Assembly (NCBI GenBank): GCA_031257725.1
Contig: JAIROD010000639.1
Coordinates: forward strand, 1 to 7,415
DNA length: 7,415 bases
Source of the DNA: Planctomycetaceae bacterium
GTDB lineage: Bacteria; Planctomycetota; Planctomycetia; Pirellulales; Thermoguttaceae
Reading direction: 5' to 3'
Shown: piece by piece, positions 5,121-7,415 of the stretch
Layout of the letters: each line of letters begins with the position of its first letter
How positions within the stretch are numbered: position 1 is the first letter of the stretch
The notes under the pieces: generated by a model
Databases searched by the model: none
What the model was told of the DNA's origin: nothing
What the model saw: only the letters and a program-made list of their open reading frames with translations
Program-made: the position numbers and the translations under genes

Positions 5121-5978
5121 ATGAGTAAAATAAAAGACCTATCGATTTCCATACATTTTGATTTTCAGGAGACTGATGCTGTTCAATTGGAAGTGGATTT
5201 ATGTGGTGAGCCGGTGTTATTTGGACTTTGGAAATTTTCTCTCCAACGGCGCGGTAAACCGCTTCACGCTGTTGATGTGTGGACGGAAACCTGTGTTCAT
5301 TATGAGAAGGGGTGTGAATATGTTGAGCTGGATTTGCCGCTTTCAGATGATTATCGTCTCCAACGTTTTGTCCTACTCGATAACACCGACCGATTACTGA
5401 TTCTCGGCGATACCCTGTTGTGGGACGGCGAGAACATTAAACGGCGATTACCGGAACGAAATGACCATTTGACGTATGAATCCGCCCTGTTTTATTCGCC
5501 TAAACTCCGTCCCAAAACATTGACCGATTCAACCGAAATTTTTTTTCAACCGAATAAATCAAAATCACCGCCGATATTTCGGGTTTTTCCTTTGGCATTG
5601 CCGGAATGGAAGAAAACGGTAAAAAATGGGATTGTTACGGGGACGTTGGGAATTGAACACTCCGCCTTAGTGCTTAGTCAACAAAGTTCCGGTATTTCCA
5701 TGTTTGCTCCGTTATTTTTCGATTTCAACGTGAATCGTTCCGGCGGTCAATACACTTGGCGACATTTAACAGTTGGGGAAAATATGAAAAAAGTTCCTGA
5801 TGATCAGGCGGTTGGTTATCGGGTGCAGATCGACAAAGAACAGTTCTTGCTCTACCGTTCTATGACTCCAATAGCCAATCGAACTGTTCTCGGTCATAAT
5901 TTAATTGACGATTTTTGCTTCGCCAGATTCTTTCCGGAAACCGGTGTCGAAACACTTATTGTTGTGAATAGTGAATAG
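5121..5978 (+). CDS. Conserved hypothetical protein, planctomycete-type (285 aa)
   Basis: I cannot name a function. The protein has no signal peptide and no membrane segment, so it is probably cytoplasmic, and its alternating hydrophobic pattern suggests mostly beta structure. Recognisable stretches are LLDNTDRLLILGDTLLWDG (85-103), YTWRHLTVGENMKKVPDDQA (211-230), VGYRVQIDKEQFLLYRSM (231-248) and NRTVLGHNL (253-261). I associate this WR.LTV.E....P...A.GYR.Q....Q.L.YRS plus RTVLG.N pattern with hypothetical proteins of Planctomycetota; this is memory only. The start at ATG 5121 follows a pyrimidine-rich tract with no Shine-Dalgarno; no better in-frame start is evident. The stop TAG at 5976-5978 shares its last base with the left inverted repeat of B2, so the gene end and the repeat border coincide. 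Neighbours (hom upstream, hisH downstream) are separated by repeats and give no functional clue. Confidence 0.8.
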   Translation: MSKIKDLSISIHFDFQETDAVQLEVDLCGEPVLFGLWKFSLQRRGKPLHAVDVWTETCVHYEKGCEYVELDLPLSDDYRLQRFVLLDNTDRLLILGDTLLWDGENIKRRLPERNDHLTYESALFYSPKLRPKTLTDSTEIFFQPNKSKSPPIFRVFPLALPEWKKTVKNGIVTGTLGIEHSALVLSQQSSGISMFAPLFFDFNVNRSGGQYTWRHLTVGENMKKVPDDQAVGYRVQIDKEQFLLYRSMTPIANRTVLGHNLIDDFCFARFFPETGVETLIVVNSE

Positions 5979-6134
5979 GGAATCTCTAATAATTCGGAAT
6001 TTACCGAACGTTAACGGTGTGGGCTTGCCCCGCGTTGTTCAACTTAACCCTAAAACACAGGGTAAACCCCGTCGTTAACTATTAACTATTAATTAATAGG
6101 CAGAAAATAAAAAAATGAATTATTAGAGATACCC
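5978..6134 (+). mobile_element. Element B2, MITE-like repeat, complete copy (157 bp)
   Basis: The left end GGGAATCTCTAATAATTC (5978-5995) is the inverse of 6117-6134 at 17 of 18 positions. Between them are ACCGAAC, the 70-bp GTTAAC-bounded core (6010-6079), CTATTAA-like heptamers and an A-rich stretch. It carries no coding sequence. No target-site duplication is apparent in the flanks. Its first G is the last base of the stop codon of the upstream gene. Confidence 0.75.
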
Positions 6135-6137
6135 AAC

Positions 6138-6172
6138 CTATTAACTATCAACTATTAACTATCAACTATTAA
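6138..6172 (+). repeat. Heptamer tandem run (CTATTAA/CTATCAA) touching the hisH start
   Basis: Five contiguous units alternate CTATTAA and CTATCAA and end one base before the GTG start at 6174. The run takes up the whole position where a Shine-Dalgarno would lie, so translation initiates from an A/U-rich leader. Related heptamers occur within B2 (around 6075-6093) and at 1611-1624. Confidence 0.8.
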
Positions 6173-6173
6173 C

Positions 6174-6794
6174 GTGCTTGCGATTATTGATTATAAGGCG
6201 GGGAATATGACGAGTGTCCAATTGGCGTTGAAAACACTCGGTGTTGGCGGAACAATAACTTCCGATCCGAAAACGGTTACAGATGCGGAGCGGGTTATTT
6301 TTCCCGGAGTCGGCGCGGCGGGAGCCGCTATGCAGAACCTTCGGAATTTCGGACTCGACGATGCTCTTCGTGATATTGTGCGGCGTGGTGTTCCATTGCT
6401 TGGAATCTGTCTTGGTATGCAGGTTCTGCTTGATTTTTCCGAAGAAGATGGCGGTACTGAAATGCTCGGTTTAATACATGGGCGTGTTGTCCGTTTTTCA
6501 CCAACAAATTCTTGGGATAAAGTTCCGCAAATCGGTTGGAACAGTGCTTACTGGTCACAAGAAAACGCCGAATCGGTTTTTTTTCAGAAAATGACTAATC
6601 CGAGTGATTTCTATTTTGTCCACAGTTATTATCCTGTACCGGATCAGTCTTCGCATATTATGGCGCAAACCGATTATGCCGGAACAACATTTGCCTCGAT
6701 TCTCCAATGTGAAAATATCATCGCAACACAATTTCATCCTGAAAAATCGGGGAAAATCGGTTTGCAACTTTTAGAAAATTTTATCAAACAATAA
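6174..6794 (+). CDS. hisH: Imidazole-glycerol-phosphate synthase, glutamine amidotransferase subunit HisH (206 aa)
   Basis: HisH hydrolyses glutamine and passes ammonia to HisF, which converts PRFAR into imidazole-glycerol phosphate and AICAR in histidine synthesis. It is a class I glutamine amidotransferase: the nucleophile Cys79 is in LLGICLGMQ (75-83) and the other triad members His188 and Glu190 are in ATQFHPEKSG. The PGVGAAGAAM loop (44-53) is the HisH-type oxyanion-strand region. The N-terminus LAIIDYKAGNM matches the family, which fixes the start at GTG 6174; length is normal (about 200 aa). There is no Shine-Dalgarno, and a heptamer repeat occupies the leader. The usual partners hisF and hisA are not adjacent, so the histidine genes are dispersed here. 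No convincing terminator follows; 6795-6935 shows no gene. Confidence 0.95.
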   Translation: MLAIIDYKAGNMTSVQLALKTLGVGGTITSDPKTVTDAERVIFPGVGAAGAAMQNLRNFGLDDALRDIVRRGVPLLGICLGMQVLLDFSEEDGGTEMLGLIHGRVVRFSPTNSWDKVPQIGWNSAYWSQENAESVFFQKMTNPSDFYFVHSYYPVPDQSSHIMAQTDYAGTTFASILQCENIIATQFHPEKSGKIGLQLLENFIKQ

Positions 6795-6935
6795 AATAAA
6801 CTCCCCATAAAATTTGGTGTGATTCAATTTGGGTTTTATTAGACCTTTTCTCTAACCTAACAATACAAAGTATCCACAATTTAGGCAATCACTCAATAAA
6901 GCGTTTTTTTTAACTATTCCGTCGTTCTAGTACTT

Positions 6936-7075
6936 GGACATCTCTAATAATTCAATTTTTTATTAACCAATTAGTTAACGACGGGGTTTACCCCGTGTGT
7001 TTGGGTTAAGTCGAACAACGCGGGGCAAGCCCACGCCGTTAACGTTCGGTAAAGTCTGAATGATGAGAGATTCCC
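6936..7075 (-). mobile_element. Element B3, MITE-like repeat in inverted orientation (140 bp)
   Basis: Read on the minus strand it begins GGGAATCTCTCATCATTC (7075-7058), carries ACCGAAC, the 70-bp core (6974-7043), and ends in the inverse of GGACATCTCTAATAATTC (6936-6953). The two ends agree at 14 of 18 positions. It is shorter than B2 because the segment between core and distal end differs. Orientation is opposite to B1 and B2. Confidence 0.75.
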
Positions 7076-7082
7076 CTTTGTT

Positions 7083-7111
7083 CATCGTCCACTTCAGGCA
7101 TCGTCCACTTC
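7083..7111 (+). repeat. Short direct repeat CATCGTCCACTTC x2
   Basis: Thirteen identical bases at 7083-7095 and 7099-7111, a 16-bp period. It could be a tandem duplication or paired binding sites; nothing nearby distinguishes these. No gene is seen in 7076-7163. Confidence 0.5.
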
Positions 7112-7163
7112 CACATGCCAACGTATTTGATATATACTGTAAACGGGTAGAAATGGGTTGTTT

Positions 7164-7240
7164 TAGGAACGCAGTCGTCCCGATTGCATAGAACGACGGA
7201 ACGTTATTTTATGGTTGCGGGCGAGACGCCCGCGTTCCTA
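7164..7240. repeat. Element D, inverted-repeat element with a GC-rich hairpin
   Basis: The outer TAGGAACGC (7165 region) and GCGTTCCTA (7232-7240) are inverse ends. Inside the right half, GCGGGCG (7217-7223), loop AGA and CGCCCGC (7227-7233) form a perfect 7-bp stem. A 13-nt piece of the interior (TTCCGTCGTTCTA on the minus strand) recurs at 6917-6929. No coding capacity. Confidence 0.55.
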
Positions 7241-7265
7241 GAAAAGACCCTTTTGTTGCCGTTTA

Positions 7266-7415
7266 GTAACTATTCAGTCGCGGTAGGCAACCGACCGCCG
7301 GGCGGTTTTAAACAATACGGCGTACTCGCCGACTTGTCCCTGTTGACGGCTGGAAATTAAAGACCAACAGCGTACAACACCATAACAAACCAACCGGCGC
7401 AACCTTTCGGCGAAA
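7266..7415. mobile_element. Element C2, partial copy cut by the window end
   Basis: Starts with the same GTAACTATTCAGTCGCGG end as C1 and follows it for 150 bp with about three substitutions and one inserted G, ending inside the GCAACCTTTC hairpin. The right inverted repeat should lie just beyond the window. Confidence 0.85.

Noticed and set aside
5970..6142. Target-site duplication around B2
   Set aside because: The bases flanking the inverted ends (GTGAATA and AACCTAT) do not match; B3 shows at most CTT on both sides, too short to rely on.
6795..6850. Intrinsic terminator after hisH
   Set aside because: The possible stems (TAAAA/TTTTA with TTG/CAA) are short, gapped and A/T only, and no T run follows a stable stem.
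6911..6929. Remnant of a C left end (TAACTATTCCGTCG)
   Set aside because: The same bases overlap a 13-nt match to element D in reverse orientation, so assignment to either family is ambiguous.

Overview
The window carries five ordinary protein-coding genes separated by gaps that are almost entirely built from short repeated and palindromic elements. The organism is most likely a member of the Planctomycetota. This rests on recognition, not computation: the first gene (156-1097, minus) and the fourth (5121-5978, plus) resemble hypothetical protein families I associate with that phylum, most starts lack a Shine-Dalgarno sequence, and biosynthetic genes are scattered rather than held in operons. 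A moderate-GC, perhaps gut-associated or metagenome-assembled planctomycete would fit, but rank and habitat are inference.

Layout: a minus-strand lipoprotein of unknown function (156-1097) has a good sigma70-type promoter at 1151-1179. The divergent gap 1098-1779 holds a long hairpin, repeat B1 and repeat C1. Next is a DhaK-type dihydroxyacetone kinase subunit (1780-2781) with no DhaL or DhaM partner beside it. The gap 2782-3606 holds decayed B ends, two 64-bp direct repeats, a large nested palindrome and a 21-bp tandem array. Homoserine dehydrogenase (3607-4908) follows. The gap 4909-5120 has a triplicated 9-mer, an 85-bp inverted-repeat element and a solo B end. A conserved protein of unknown function (5121-5978) ends exactly where repeat B2 begins. 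The gap 5979-6173 is B2 plus a heptamer run that touches the hisH start. hisH (6174-6794) is the glutaminase subunit of imidazole-glycerol-phosphate synthase. The tail 6795-7415 carries inverted repeat B3, element D and the start of a second C copy that runs off the window.

The genes do not form a pathway. They cover housekeeping amino-acid synthesis (Thr/Met branch, His), triose or ketose phosphorylation, and two lineage proteins of unknown role. Every gap contains repeat material, so co-transcription of neighbours looks unlikely.

The most notable content is the repeat complement. Family B has three copies with 70-bp cores, and two of the three have terminal inverted repeats. Family C is a 180-bp element with 27-31 bp inverted ends and two nearly identical copies. 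Both look like non-autonomous mobile elements (MITE- or REP-like). No transposase is present in the window, so the mobilising enzyme is unknown.
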